This document shows, one piece after another, positions 45,131 to 55,044 of a stretch of 64,000 nucleotides of DNA. Position numbers and translations under genes: made by a program. Source of the stretch: JBGOTP01 sp963717075. Its GTDB lineage: Bacteria; Acidobacteriota; Vicinamibacteria; Vicinamibacterales; CAVVIG01. The stretch lies in the NCBI GenBank assembly GCA_963717075.1, contig CAVQVI010000010.1:310001-374000 (forward strand), read 5' to 3'. Below the pieces are notes generated by a model. The model had not been told where the DNA came from. It searched no databases and saw only the letters and a list, made by a program, of their open reading frames with translations. Position 1 is the first letter of the stretch, and every line of letters starts with the position of its first letter.

Positions 45131-46930
45131 GTGCCCCTGATTGTCGCGTCTCATTCGGCCTCGATGCTCCGCGGGGGCGAGTGGCTGATCCAGCCATCCG
45201 ATCCTGTCGAGGTCTTCTCGCCCGAACGCGTGACCGAGGAACAGCGCATGATTGCGCAGACGGTCGCTGACTTCGTCAACAGCGAGGTGCTGCCGGCGCT
45301 CAACCGCCTCGAGGACAAGGACTGGACGCTCGCGCGGGCCCTGGTTCGACGGGCAGGCGCCCTTGGCCTGCTCGGCGTGGATGTTCCGGAGGCATACGGC
45401 GGCCTGCAACTGGACAAAGCCACGTCGATGATCGTGAGCGAACGGATGTCTCAATCGGCGTCGTTCGGCGCCACATACGGCGCACAGGCGAATCTCATGA
45501 TTCTCCCGCTCGTGCTCTTCGGCAGCGACGCGCAGAAACGTAAGTACCTCCCGAATCTTCTGACCGGTGGCCTAATCGGCGCGTACTGCCTCAGCGAGCC
45601 CGGGGCAGGATCCGATGCGCTGGGCGCCAAGACAAAGGCGGTAAAGCAGGCAGACGGCAGTTTTGTGCTGAACGGCGAGAAGACCTGGATCACCAACGGC
45701 GGCTTTGCTGACGTGTACATTGTCTTCGCCAAGGTCGTTGACGCGGCAGGCGAACATTTCACGGCGTTCATCGTCGAGCGCGCATTTCCAGGGGTTTCGA
45801 GCGGCAAAGAGGAACACAAGATGGGCCTCCATGGGTCTTCAACGACACCCGTGATCCTCCAAGACGTCAGGGTGCCCGCCGAAAACCTCCTCGGGGAGGT
45901 GGGCAAGGGCCACAAGATCGCCTTCAACGTCCTCAACTTCGCTCGCTTCAAGCTCGGCGCGATGTGCGTGGGCGGGGCGCGTGGAGCGATCGCCGAGGCC
46001 GCCAGTTACGCTGGGCAGCGAAAGCAGTTCGGGCAGACAATTGCGTCGTTTGGAGCCATCAAGCACAAGCTTGGCGAGATGGTTGCGCGCGCCTATGCGG
46101 TCGAGAGCCTCATCTATCGGACCGCGGGCTTGATCGAGGCGCGCATCCAGGCGACTCCCCACGAACCTGACGATCGGTTGGCCGCTCTGGCTGCGCTCGA
46201 AGAGTACGCCATCGAGGCCTCTATCGCCAAGGTGGCCGGCAGCGAAATGCTCAACTTCGTCCTTGACGAGAACATTCAGATTCACGGCGGCAACGGATTC
46301 GTGCGCGACTATCCGGCCGAGCGGCACTACCGCGACTCCCGCGTGAATCGCATTTTCGAGGGCACCAACGAGATCAATCGCCTGTTGATTGCCGGCATGC
46401 TTGCCCGGCGGGCCGCCAAAGGAGGGCCTCCGCTCATCGCTGCGGCCAAGGCGCTGCAGGCGGAACTGATGGCGCCTCCGGCAGCGGTGCCGGCCGACAC
46501 CGCCGTTCTGGATCGGGAGCGGCGGGCCGTCGACGCCTTCAAGAAATCGGCGCTGATGGTTTTCGGCCTCGCGCTGCAGAAGTACGGAGACAAGTTGAGC
46601 GACGAGCAAGAGGTGCTGATGCACGTCGCGGACATGCTCATGGAAGTGTTTGCGGCAGACAGTTCGGTCCTTCGCGCGACGGCGGCCACCCGCTCCCAGG
46701 CACCGCGTGCCGCGCTCCACGTGGATGCCGCGCGGGTCTTGGTGAACGACGCCGCCATGCGGCTCGACGCATCGGCGCGTCAAGCGCTGGCCGCGATGGT
46801 CGACGGCGATACGCTCACCATGACAATGTCCGCCTTGAAGCGACTGCTGGCGCTGACCCCCGTCAATACCGCGGCGCTGCGCCGGGGGATCGCAGACGAA
46901 ACGGTGGCCCACCGCGGCTACATTTTCTAG
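45131..46930 (+). CDS. Acyl-CoA dehydrogenase, long (VLCAD/ACAD9-like) form
   Basis: FAD enzyme that opens fatty acid beta-oxidation and passes electrons to ETF. 599 residues, GTG start. N-terminal helical domain (GLLGVDVPEAYGGLQLDKA), FAD-binding middle (GAYCLSEPGAGSDALG, GEKTWITNGGFADVYIVFA), substrate motif EEHKMGLHGSSTTPVIL, ARFKLGAMCVGGAR, then ENIQIHGGNGFVRDYPAE and RVNRIFEGTNEINRLLI with the catalytic Glu. A C-terminal extension of about 170 residues matches the very-long-chain type. It follows two hydrolases. Confidence 0.94.
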   Translation: MPLIVASHSASMLRGGEWLIQPSDPVEVFSPERVTEEQRMIAQTVADFVNSEVLPALNRLEDKDWTLARALVRRAGALGLLGVDVPEAYGGLQLDKATSMIVSERMSQSASFGATYGAQANLMILPLVLFGSDAQKRKYLPNLLTGGLIGAYCLSEPGAGSDALGAKTKAVKQADGSFVLNGEKTWITNGGFADVYIVFAKVVDAAGEHFTAFIVERAFPGVSSGKEEHKMGLHGSSTTPVILQDVRVPAENLLGEVGKGHKIAFNVLNFARFKLGAMCVGGARGAIAEAASYAGQRKQFGQTIASFGAIKHKLGEMVARAYAVESLIYRTAGLIEARIQATPHEPDDRLAALAALEEYAIEASIAKVAGSEMLNFVLDENIQIHGGNGFVRDYPAERHYRDSRVNRIFEGTNEINRLLIAGMLARRAAKGGPPLIAAAKALQAELMAPPAAVPADTAVLDRERRAVDAFKKSALMVFGLALQKYGDKLSDEQEVLMHVADMLMEVFAADSSVLRATAATRSQAPRAALHVDAARVLVNDAAMRLDASARQALAAMVDGDTLTMTMSALKRLLALTPVNTAALRRGIADETVAHRGYIF

Positions 46931-46940
46931 GAACCCACAC

Positions 46941-47579
46941 GTGCGTCGATCATCCTTCGGCCTTCTCCTTTGGCTGTTGTGCCTGTCGGCCGCGGCGGCA
47001 TCCTGCAATCCGGCCCCCCCCGACACTCGCGACTACGCCACCCGCCTGTCGGCGGCGAGGGCGGCGAAGGACGCGCAGTTTCAGCGCGACTCATCCCCGG
47101 TGCCGGAAAGCCGCAAAGTGAGCCTCCTGCCGCTCGAGTACTATTCGATTGACCCGCTCTACAACGTCCCGGCGGTGCTCAGGCCTTCTCCCGACAACGT
47201 GGTCGTGTTGATGCCCACGAGCAGTGGCGAGCAGCGCCGCGAGCGCAGAGCCGGCACGCTGGAATTCACACTGAGGAGCGAGCCGATGACCCTCTCGGCT
47301 TTCGTCGAGGCCGACGCGCCGGACATGAACCACCTGTTCGTGCCATTCAGAGATCTCACGAGTGGAGCCGAAACCTATGAGGCGGGACGCTACCTCGAGC
47401 TGGACCGGACCGCGACAGGCTTCTACGAGCTCGATTTCAACAAAGCGTTCAATCCGTACTGCTACTACAGCCTGGCATACGAGTGCCCGTATCCCCCGCC
47501 GGAAAACCGGCTGAAGACGCGCATCGAAGCCGGCGAAAAGATCAAGGACAAGATCAAGAAGGACGAACGAAAACAGTGA
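46941..47579 (+). CDS. DUF1684 lipoprotein
   Basis: 212 residues from GTG 46941. The signal sequence RRSSFGLLLWLLCLSAAAA ends in a lipobox (AAASC), so it is probably anchored to a membrane. The DUF1684 body has KVSLLPLEYYSIDPLYNVPA, LRPSPDNVVVLMPTSSG and the conserved end LDFNKAFNPYCYYSLAYECP and PPPENRLKTRIEAGEK. Function unknown. It starts ten bases after the acyl-CoA dehydrogenase gene. Confidence 0.88.
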   Translation: MRRSSFGLLLWLLCLSAAAASCNPAPPDTRDYATRLSAARAAKDAQFQRDSSPVPESRKVSLLPLEYYSIDPLYNVPAVLRPSPDNVVVLMPTSSGEQRRERRAGTLEFTLRSEPMTLSAFVEADAPDMNHLFVPFRDLTSGAETYEAGRYLELDRTATGFYELDFNKAFNPYCYYSLAYECPYPPPENRLKTRIEAGEKIKDKIKKDERKQ

Positions 47580-47602
47580 AGGACCAAGGAACGTAAGGGA
47601 AA

Positions 47603-48274
47603 GTGCTGCGCGCGATCGTGTTCGATTTCGACGGCGTCATCGCCAACAGTGAGCCCCTGCACCTTCGCGCTTACCGTGACGTACTCGCCAGATATGACAT
47701 CGTCCTGAGCGACACGGACTACTACTCGCGATACCTCGGCTACGACGATGCGGGCGCGCTCGAGGCCATCGCTGTCGACCGCGGCGTTGTCTGGTCCCCC
47801 AGTCAGATTGCCGAAATGGTCCGGCTCAAGGCACGGCGCCTCGAAGAACTGGAAGGGGAAGGCTCGTCGTTGTTCCCCGGTGCGGAAGCCGCGATTCGCG
47901 CGGCCGCGAGCGTGATGCCAATCGCGATTGCCTCAGGCGCGCTCGGCGTCGAAATCCGGCGGGTGCTCGACCGTTCGAATCTTACCAGCCTCTTCACCGC
48001 CGTCATTTCAGCGGAAAACACACCCGCGAGCAAACCTGCGCCAGATCCGTATGTGCGGGCCGTAGCCATGCTGTCGGCTGTGCACGGTTCCATGCGGCCC
48101 GATGAATGCGTGGCGGTTGAGGATTCACGCTGGGGCCTGGAATCCGCCCGCGCTGCCGGGCTGAGAACGCTAGCGGTCGCGCAGACCTATACTGCCGATG
48201 CGCTGCAGCCGGCCGATCTCATCATCCCTTCCATGCTGGCTTTTGACCTGGAAGCACTCAGGCGGTATTTCTAG
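47603..48274 (+). CDS. HAD-superfamily phosphatase, beta-phosphoglucomutase-like
   Basis: 223 residues, GTG start. Motif I VFDFDGVIANSEPLHLRAY, cap domain, motif II IAIASGALG, motif III lysine in SKPAPDPYV, motif IV VAVEDSRWGLESARAAGL. This fits a sugar-phosphate phosphatase or phosphoglucomutase of subfamily IA. Substrate unknown. Last gene of the plus-strand run starting at 43639. Confidence 0.92.
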   Translation: MLRAIVFDFDGVIANSEPLHLRAYRDVLARYDIVLSDTDYYSRYLGYDDAGALEAIAVDRGVVWSPSQIAEMVRLKARRLEELEGEGSSLFPGAEAAIRAAASVMPIAIASGALGVEIRRVLDRSNLTSLFTAVISAENTPASKPAPDPYVRAVAMLSAVHGSMRPDECVAVEDSRWGLESARAAGLRTLAVAQTYTADALQPADLIIPSMLAFDLEALRRYF

Positions 48275-48591
48275 CCCGAGCCGTCCTTCCTTCAGCCAGG
48301 CCTGTGGCCTCTGCCCCGGGGTCATGTCTGAACCCTTCAGAATCGTCATTGAACGGCCGATACCCTCACAAGGCGGGGGTTTAGAACGTACTGTTGTATG
48401 AAAAAGAGACAGGAATCGAGCAGAATTGAAACCCGACGGGTCAACGCGCCAGGCTTTGTCTTCGGACATAGTCCCTATTTGTCCTCTAATGTCCTACATT
48501 GGCACGATCGACGTATAATATGGCCCGCATTGATTACATTTTTCGTGATGGGCCGGCGCAGGGCGCTGACGTCTCCCGGAGGGGTCGAGTA
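48275..48591. other. 317-base regulatory gap upstream of the TonB receptor gene
   Basis: No convincing gene; a 64-codon frame from 48398 crosses the promoter region and has no features. A weak hairpin GGGGTCA/TGAACCC lies at 48318-48335. The right half carries a palindrome and phased GTCC repeats (48464-48500), TATAAT at 48514-48519 and, before the ATG, GGAGGGG as ribosome site. Confidence 0.55.
48464..48519 (+). promoter_or_regulatory. Candidate operator: GTCC repeats every ten bases, with TATAAT
   Basis: GGACATAGTCC (48464-48474) is a palindrome. Its right half starts a row GTCCCTATTT, GTCCTCTAAT, GTCCTACATT at 48471, 48481 and 48491, so GTCC recurs exactly once per helical turn. TATAAT lies at 48514-48519, 14 bases after the last unit. 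No -35 hexamer is seen at 17 bases, which suits an activator-dependent promoter. The transcript would have a leader of about 65 bases. Confidence 0.55.
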
Positions 48592-51522
48592 ATGAACCGT
48601 TGGATCTTGCTGTGCGCGGTTGTCATCGCCACCGTGGCCCCGGCATTTGCCCAGGTTCAAGGCGGTAGCATCAGCGGCGGCGTCAAGGATGAGCAAGGAG
48701 GTGTCCTCCCGGGCACAACCGTGACCGTGAAGGGGGTGGACGCGACGCTCACGACCACCACCAATGCGGCCGGCCAGTACCGATTCCTTGAACTCGCGCC
48801 TGGACCCTACAAGGTGACCGTCGAGCTCGCGAGTTTCGCGACGATGACGCGCGATGTCATCGTGGCGGTGGGCCGGACCGTCGACCTTCCGGTCACGCTC
48901 AAACTTTCCACCCTGGGTGAGACCATCGACGTGACGGCGGCCTCGCCGATCGTCGACCCCAAGGTCACCGGGACGGCCATCAACTTCACCCGTGACGAAC
49001 TGCAGAACATCCCAACCTCCCGCGACCCGTTCGCGCTCATGCGGACAGCGCCCGGTGTACTGCTTGACCAGGTGAACATCGGCGGCAATGAGACCGGTCA
49101 ACAACCGAACGTACTCGGCAAAGGCTCGCGTCAGCAGGACACGACCTGGGCCATCGATGGAGTCGAGATCACGGACATGGGCGCACCGGGCCAAGCCGCG
49201 ACCTACTTCAATTTCGACAGCTTCGAGGAGCTCCAGGTGTCGACCGCCGGTCACGATGTCCGCTCGCGCACGGGTGGCGTTGGCATCAACCTGATCACCA
49301 AGCGCGGAACGAATCAGTTTCATGGGGGCGCCCGTGGCTACTTCAGCAACGACAGCCTCGAAGCCTCGAACGTACCAGATGAGCTGAAGGCCACCGTCAC
49401 GCCACAGACCGCCGATCACACCGACCAGACCTCCGACTATGGGTTCGAGTTCGGGGGCCCGCTCGTGAGAGACAAGGCGTGGTTCTACGGATCGCTGTCA
49501 CAACAGGACATCGGCATCTTCAAGCGGACCACCAATGCCATCGACAGCACAGCGCTCAAAAACCCGCAGGTGAAGGTGAACTGGCAGGCCACGTCGAAAG
49601 ACATGGTGAATTTCCTGTTCTTCAACGGGTACAAGCTCAAGGATGGCCGTACGAACCCTGGCAACGGCACGACGCTTTCGACATTCGATGCCACGCACCA
49701 CCAGGACAACTCGTACACCGATAATCCCGTGCATGGCCTGTGGAAGATCGGCGACGACCGTGTGATCAACGCGAACACGTTCCTCTCAGCGAAATATGCG
49801 TACTACAACACCGGGCTCGCCCTGACGCCGGAGGGGGGCACATCTGCTCAGGCGGGACGCACGTTCGTAGGAGCGTCGCAGGCGTACGGATCGACGTCGG
49901 AGAATCTGTTTCGCCGGCCCCAGCATTCGTTCACGGCCGATGTGAACAATTTCGTGCCGATCTTTGGCATGTCGCACGACCTGAAGTACGGCATCGGCTA
50001 TCGGCATGTCCTGGCGGCGACGAGAATTACGTGGCCCGGCAACGGCATCGTGGCGATCGAGCAGTCAGCCACCGATCTCCGCGCCCAGGTGTACAGGCAG
50101 GTTGACGGCGCAAACGAGGTGAGCTATCTGGACTTCTACGTGGGCGACACGTTGTCGCTGGACAGAACCACCATCGACGTTGGCGTGCGGTACGACCGAC
50201 AGGCGGGCAGCGCCCTTGCGGCAACCACGGAAGGGAACAAAGCGTTTCCCACCGCGGTCCCTGGCGTCATTTTCGCGGGCTACGATGCTCCGTTCACATG
50301 GAAGAACTTCTCGCCGCGAGCGGGCCTGAGCTACCTCCTCGACACCAGTGGAAAGACTGTCGCGCGCGCGAGCTACAGCCGGTTCGCGGGCCAGTTGGCT
50401 CCGAGTACCGTCGGCACTCTCAACCCCTCAACCGGCAGTACAGCGGGGAGTATCACTTATCGATGGAAGGATCTGAACAGCGATCGGTTCGCGCAGGCGA
50501 ACGAAGTCGATCTGACCCAGCAGCTTGCGGTGAGCGGTATCAATCCGGCAATCCGACCGCGTTGGCACCGTCTCCCAACCAGTTGGATCCCAATCTGAAA
50601 GCGCCTGTCACGCAAAGCGTTGTCGCAGGCATCGAACGGGAACTGATGCCGAACCTCGCGATGATGGTCGACTATTCGTACACCCGGACGTCAAATCTCT
50701 TCGGGAACCTGACCGCCAACATCACGCCGCGAGTCGGGGTTCCGCTGTCTGCATACATCCCGGGCCGACGCTCACGGGCCAGCTGCCCGACGGGAGCGCA
50801 TATAGCGTCCCGACGTTCATCCCGACTGGCGTCACGACCGGCACGATCACCCAAGAACGTACCGGGGTTCTACGTCGACTACCACGGGCTCGAGCTCAAC
50901 GTGATCAAACGCATGTCCAACAAGTGGATGGGGCGTCTCTCGTTCGGATACAACGACCCCCGGGAGCACTTCACGAAGGTCGAGGGACGATACAACACGA
51001 ACGGCAATCCCACGCCGACGCCGTCCGAGCCACTCGTCGACGGGGGCCAGTTCGCGCCGACCGCCACGGTCTCTGGCGGAGTCTTCATGAACGCGGTGTG
51101 GCAGTTCAACGCGAACGGCATGTATCTGGGTCCCTACGGCATTGAGCTTGCCGCGAACGTCTTCGGCCGGCAGGGTTATCCGCTGCCGATGTATCGAGGC
51201 CCGATTGACCTCAAGCTGCCTGCGCCGGCGCTGGGCGACACCAGTCAGAACATCCTCGTCTCCCCGACGATTGATGCCTTCAGGCTGGACAACGTGTGGA
51301 ATACCGATGTTCGCGTCGCGCGTACATTTCTGATGAAGGCGGGCAGTCAGACGCTGGAGGTGCGCCTCATCGCGTGATGTCTTCAACGTGTTCAACGCCA
51401 ACACTGAGCTCGCGCGCGTCAGCAATCTCGGAAACCTGACGACACCCAATACGGCGTTCAACTCGCTGATCAAGAACATGAGCCCGCGGATCGTCCGATT
51501 CGGATTGGTAGTGGGCTTCTAG
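48592..51522 (+). CDS. TonB-dependent receptor with carboxypeptidase-regulatory-like domain (four apparent frameshifts)
   Basis: Outer-membrane transporter, about 976 residues. A signal peptide (ILLCAVVIATVAPAFA) is followed by the regulatory domain SGGVKDEQGGVLPGTTVTVK with YRFLELAPGPYKVTVEL. The plug contains QQDTTWAIDGVEITDMG and GGVGINLITKRGTNQFHG. The barrel begins at GGPLVRDKAWFYG. Breaks near 50548, 50760, 50866 and 51376 interrupt the later barrel strands (DPNLKAPVTQSVVAGIERE, NPREHF-like YNDPREHFTKVEG). The end reads IVRFGLVVGF, with the terminal Phe typical of barrel proteins. Substrate unknown. Confidence 0.9.
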
Positions 51523-51544
51523 CTGGCGACACCCTCACCGCAGA

Positions 51545-51573
51545 GGACACAGAGGACAGCCATCTCTGTGTCC
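51545..51573. repeat. Hairpin between convergent genes
   Basis: GGACACAGA (51545-51553) and TCTGTGTCC (51565-51573) form a perfect nine-base-pair stem with an 11-base loop. It sits in the 72-base gap between the receptor and peptidase stops. No T-run. It may serve both as a terminator and as a copy of a CACAGAGGACA-type intergenic repeat. Confidence 0.6.
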
Positions 51574-51594
51574 TTCGTGGTGAGGTTCTTTCGA

Positions 51595-52968
51595 CTATCC
51601 GGTCGCCCCCGCAATCTCCTGGTACAGGATCGCCGACGCGATGACGCCGTTGTGGAAGTTCGAGAGATCGAGCTTCTCGTTCGGCGCGTGTGCATTCTCG
51701 TCTGGCAGACCCACGCCGAAGAGCACCGAGGGCAGTCCGAGCTCCTCTTGGAACGTCGCGACAACCGGAATCGAGCCGCCCTCACGTGTGAACACGGGCC
51801 TCTGGCCGAAGCCTTTTTCAATCGCGCGCCCCGCGGCTTGCACAAAGGGATTTTCGAAGGACGCCATCCACGGCTTGCCGCCATGCATCCTGGTAATCTT
51901 CAGTTCCACGGTCTTTGGCGCGATCTTCGAGGCGAACGCTTCAAAGAGACCGGCGATCCTGTCCGGATCCTGATCAGGCACGAGCCGCATGCTGATCTTC
52001 GCCATGGACACGGCCGGCAGCACCGTCTTCGCGCCAGGCCCCGTGAAGCCCGACAACAGGCCATTCACCTCCAGTGTCGGGCGGGCCCATGTGCGCTCCA
52101 GCGTCGTATAGTCGGACTCGCCGAAGAGCCTCGGAACACCGATGGCTTTCTTGTAGTGTTTCTCGTTGAACGGCAGTGACGCCCACGCCTGCCGCTCGGC
52201 CTCCTGCAGCGGCCTCACATCGTCATAGAAGCCCGGGATCTTGACGCGCCCTCCGCGGTCCTTCATCTGCGCGATCATCTGCGCCAGCACGAACGCTGGA
52301 TTAGCCACCGCCCCGCCAAAGATGCCGGAATGGAGGTCGGTGCTGCTGCCGCGCACATCGATCTGAAAATAGACGAGGCCGCGCAGCCCATAACAGATCG
52401 AGGGAATGCCGCGTGCGAACATTGCCGAATCCGAGATGACGACGACATCGGCCTTGAGATTGGACTTCTGGGCGCGGATGAAATCGTCGAGATGTTCGCT
52501 CCCGACCTCCTCTTCCCCTTCGAGGATCACTTTGAGGTTCACAGGCAACCGGCCGCGCTGCTTCAAATGCGCTTCGATCGCCTTCAGATGCATGAACACC
52601 TGACCCTTGTCGTCCGCGGATCCACGCGCATAGATCTCGCCGTCGCGGATCGTCGCCTCAAAGGGGGGGGACTCCCATAGATCAAGGGGATCAACAGGCT
52701 GCACGTCGTAGTGTCCGTAAAACAGAATCGTTGGCGCGCCCTCCGCGCCCAACCAGTCGCCATAGACGACGGGGAAACCCGCGGTATCCATCAGGCGCAC
52801 GTTCTGTAATCCCACCCGGCGCATCTCAGCCGCACACCAATCGGCGCACCGCTTCACGTCCTCTCGATGCTCGGGCAGGGCGCTGATGCTAGGGATGGCC
52901 AGCAGACTCTTGAGCTCTTCAACGTACCGGTCGCGGCTGACGTTGATGAAATCGATGACATTGTCCAT
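51595..52968 (-). CDS. M20 family dipeptidase
   Basis: Zinc peptidase of the ArgE/DapE/CNDP type, 457 residues from ATG 52968. Metal ligands and catalytic residues are in FYGHYDVQPVDP, YARGSADDKGQVFMHLKAI, ILEGEEEVGSEHLDDFI, VVISDSAMFARG and NAHAPNEKLDLSNF. The dimerisation domain starts at RGSSTDLHSGIFGG. It hydrolyses dipeptides or peptide-like amides; specificity unknown. Last gene of the minus-strand run beginning at 59105. Confidence 0.93.
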   Translation of the reverse strand: MDNVIDFINVSRDRYVEELKSLLAIPSISALPEHREDVKRCADWCAAEMRRVGLQNVRLMDTAGFPVVYGDWLGAEGAPTILFYGHYDVQPVDPLDLWESPPFEATIRDGEIYARGSADDKGQVFMHLKAIEAHLKQRGRLPVNLKVILEGEEEVGSEHLDDFIRAQKSNLKADVVVISDSAMFARGIPSICYGLRGLVYFQIDVRGSSTDLHSGIFGGAVANPAFVLAQMIAQMKDRGGRVKIPGFYDDVRPLQEAERQAWASLPFNEKHYKKAIGVPRLFGESDYTTLERTWARPTLEVNGLLSGFTGPGAKTVLPAVSMAKISMRLVPDQDPDRIAGLFEAFASKIAPKTVELKITRMHGGKPWMASFENPFVQAAGRAIEKGFGQRPVFTREGGSIPVVATFQEELGLPSVLFGVGLPDENAHAPNEKLDLSNFHNGVIASAILYQEIAGATG

Positions 52969-52973
52969 GCGTA

Positions 52974-53774
52974 TCACGCTTTCCACCGGGCATCCTCTTC
53001 GAACGCTCGGCGCTCTTTCTTCAGTTTCTCGAGATGCGCGCGAGTGGTTTCGCGCGCGGCCGGCATCAGAACCGGAGCGAGTCCATCATAGATGGATTCG
53101 GCAATCGACTCCACGGTATCGAGGCCCGCGACGAGCGCGGCCATCACTTGCGCCTCCCGATTGCGCCGATGCCGCAGGTACGCCGTCAACACAGTTTCCG
53201 GATCCGTCACCACGGGGCCATGCGCCGGAAGCAGCCGGTGTGGTTTGAGCGCGCGAATGCGCTCGAGCGACTCGAGATACTGGCCAAGATCACCGCCCCC
53301 GCTCGCATGGATCATCACGGTGCTGCCCTGCACGACGAGGTCGCCTGTGAACATCGTCCTGCTGTCTTCGTGCCAGAAGACGACGTGATCGGGCGCATGT
53401 CCGGGCGTGTGGAGCGCGATCAGTGAATCGTTTCCGGCGATCACACGGTCTCCGTCAGCCACGCCACGCCACTGCACGGGATAAGTCACGTCCGCGTCGG
53501 GCCAGGGGTACTTGTAAAATCGGGCGGCTGGATGGGCTGCCGCGAGTGCGGGTGCGCCGGCGGCATGATCGGGGTGCCCGTGCGTGACAAGGACCTGTTC
53601 GAGACGCGCGCGTCCGTCGAACAGCCGCTGCGCGAGATCCGCGAGATGCCGCGTATCACCGACACCGGCATCGATGAGTGTGGCGCCGCCCTCCGCACCA
53701 CACAGGAGATAGGTGTTGTTACCCGGACCGCTCATCGGACCGGGGTTGTACGCCGGCAGGAGAATGGAGTTCAA
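52974..53774 (-). CDS. MBL-fold metallo-hydrolase, LACTB2-like
   Basis: 266 residues with a TTG start. It has GNNTYLLCGAEGGATLIDAG, the metal site VTHGHPDHAAGAPAL, HTPGHAPDHVVFW and FTGDLVVQG. The winged-helix-like tail reads LTAYLRHRRNREAQVM and LEKLKKERRAFEEDARW. This is the LACTB2/glyoxalase-II-like subfamily; the substrate is unknown. It begins 22 bases after the barrel gene ends and ends six bases before the peptidase start. Confidence 0.9.
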   Translation of the reverse strand: MNSILLPAYNPGPMSGPGNNTYLLCGAEGGATLIDAGVGDTRHLADLAQRLFDGRARLEQVLVTHGHPDHAAGAPALAAAHPAARFYKYPWPDADVTYPVQWRGVADGDRVIAGNDSLIALHTPGHAPDHVVFWHEDSRTMFTGDLVVQGSTVMIHASGGGDLGQYLESLERIRALKPHRLLPAHGPVVTDPETVLTAYLRHRRNREAQVMAALVAGLDTVESIAESIYDGLAPVLMPAARETTRAHLEKLKKERRAFEEDARWKA

Positions 53775-53796
53775 GGTGTATCCACCGCGGCCAGCC

Positions 53797-55044
53797 CTAG
53801 TAGCTGTAACGAAGCGCCACCATCAGGTGAGAGTTCCGCCTGTATTGTCCGATAAAATCGTCGATTGTTCCGGCGAGAATCGTTCCGGTCAGTGTCGTGC
53901 GCCAGTGTTGGCCGTGCGCCCATGAGTACTCGCCTTTGACGTAGACGCCATCTCCGTTCTGCCGGACGGCGCCTTCAATCGCGGCGCTCCTATTCGGATC
54001 GATGGTGTACGAGGCGCGAGCGATCACCGTGCGCGTCATGCCTCGATCAGGCGCAAAACTGGGCGTTATTCGCCTCTTCGTGACGACCTCGCCCGCATAG
54101 CCGCCCGTGATCAGCCACTCACCCGTCTGACGTTCCAACTGAAGCACGTACAGCACATACTCGTCGGTGCCGACCGTTGAAGACGTGAAGTAGGCGGCTT
54201 CGCCCTTCGCGGTGAACCATCGCGTCGGCAAGGCCGCATCACCGCCGTACAGGCGAAGAGTTGGATAGCTGCGCACAATCTCCAAGGCGAGAGGCGCCCC
54301 GCCGGGCCTGGTCTCAACATTCGGCAGGTGATTGAATCCGTCAAAGAATGACAGCGCGTACTCGTAGCCGCTTCCCATGTGCGCCCACCGCGCGCCGGCC
54401 TGAGAACGTGTCGGGAACGTGGGCTCCGCGTCCGAGAGCTCGAAGACCATGCCGGCCACGGGCACAGGGGTCCAGCGTTGGCTCAGGAGCGGGACGCGGC
54501 TGGGCGTGAAGAGCGGCACCCACACTCCCTCCACCGTTTCGTCGTTGAACTGAAGCGTCAGTCTCGAACCCGTCACCCCGAGAAATTCGCTGTTGACGAC
54601 GTCGAGAAAGTCGCGTGGGGCAAATCGATCGGTCGGCGTGACGATGTCCGCTTTTCCCCAGCGGATGAACTGTTTGCCGACATCGAGGGTCATCGGGCCC
54701 CGCGTCACTGTCGCGCTGAGACGTCGGATCGTCAGCGCCGGACGGAGCGGCTCGCGGTCCCTGAAATCAGGCATCCATGACTCGGACACCTGATGGTACG
54801 AGTTGGCTCTCAGATCCAGCCCAACGGCAAGCTGAAGCCATGGCGCCGGCGTGGCGAACGCTTCTCCGCGTGCAAGAAGATCGACAACCGCATTTTGCGG
54901 ATCGTTCAGGGCGTCCTGTGGGAACAGTGCGGTCCGCACCTCGACGAATCCGCGATGTGTGAGCGCCTGCGCGACCGCTGGTGCGCCCGGCGCGAGCCAG
55001 GCGAGCAGGAGCAAGCCGATCCCGACTCGACGAAGAGCGCTCAC
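53797..55044 (-). CDS. Predicted outer-membrane beta-barrel protein
   Basis: Starts at the GTG at 55044, which overlaps the stop of the LolA-like gene. 415 residues: signal peptide RRVGIGLLLLAWLAPGAPAVA, then alternating strands rich in aromatic residues (LQLAVGLDLRANSYHQ, TLDVGKQFIRWGKADIV, NEYALSF-like GSGYEYALSFFDGFNHL, EWLITGGYAGEVV), ending HLMVALRYSY with a terminal aromatic residue as in barrel proteins. The layout resembles DUF1302-type proteins. The context suggests it works with the ABC transporter and LolA-like protein upstream. Confidence 0.75.
   Translation of the reverse strand: MSALRRVGIGLLLLAWLAPGAPAVAQALTHRGFVEVRTALFPQDALNDPQNAVVDLLARGEAFATPAPWLQLAVGLDLRANSYHQVSESWMPDFRDREPLRPALTIRRLSATVTRGPMTLDVGKQFIRWGKADIVTPTDRFAPRDFLDVVNSEFLGVTGSRLTLQFNDETVEGVWVPLFTPSRVPLLSQRWTPVPVAGMVFELSDAEPTFPTRSQAGARWAHMGSGYEYALSFFDGFNHLPNVETRPGGAPLALEIVRSYPTLRLYGGDAALPTRWFTAKGEAAYFTSSTVGTDEYVLYVLQLERQTGEWLITGGYAGEVVTKRRITPSFAPDRGMTRTVIARASYTIDPNRSAAIEGAVRQNGDGVYVKGEYSWAHGQHWRTTLTGTILAGTIDDFIGQYRRNSHLMVALRYSY

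Noticed and set aside
45839..47026. 395-codon minus-strand frame over the acyl-CoA dehydrogenase gene
   Set aside because: Antisense shadow of a well-supported gene; no motif.
48398..48592. 64-codon frame in front of the TonB receptor gene
   Set aside because: Crosses the phased repeats and TATAAT, ends at the receptor start and has no ribosome site or recognisable feature.
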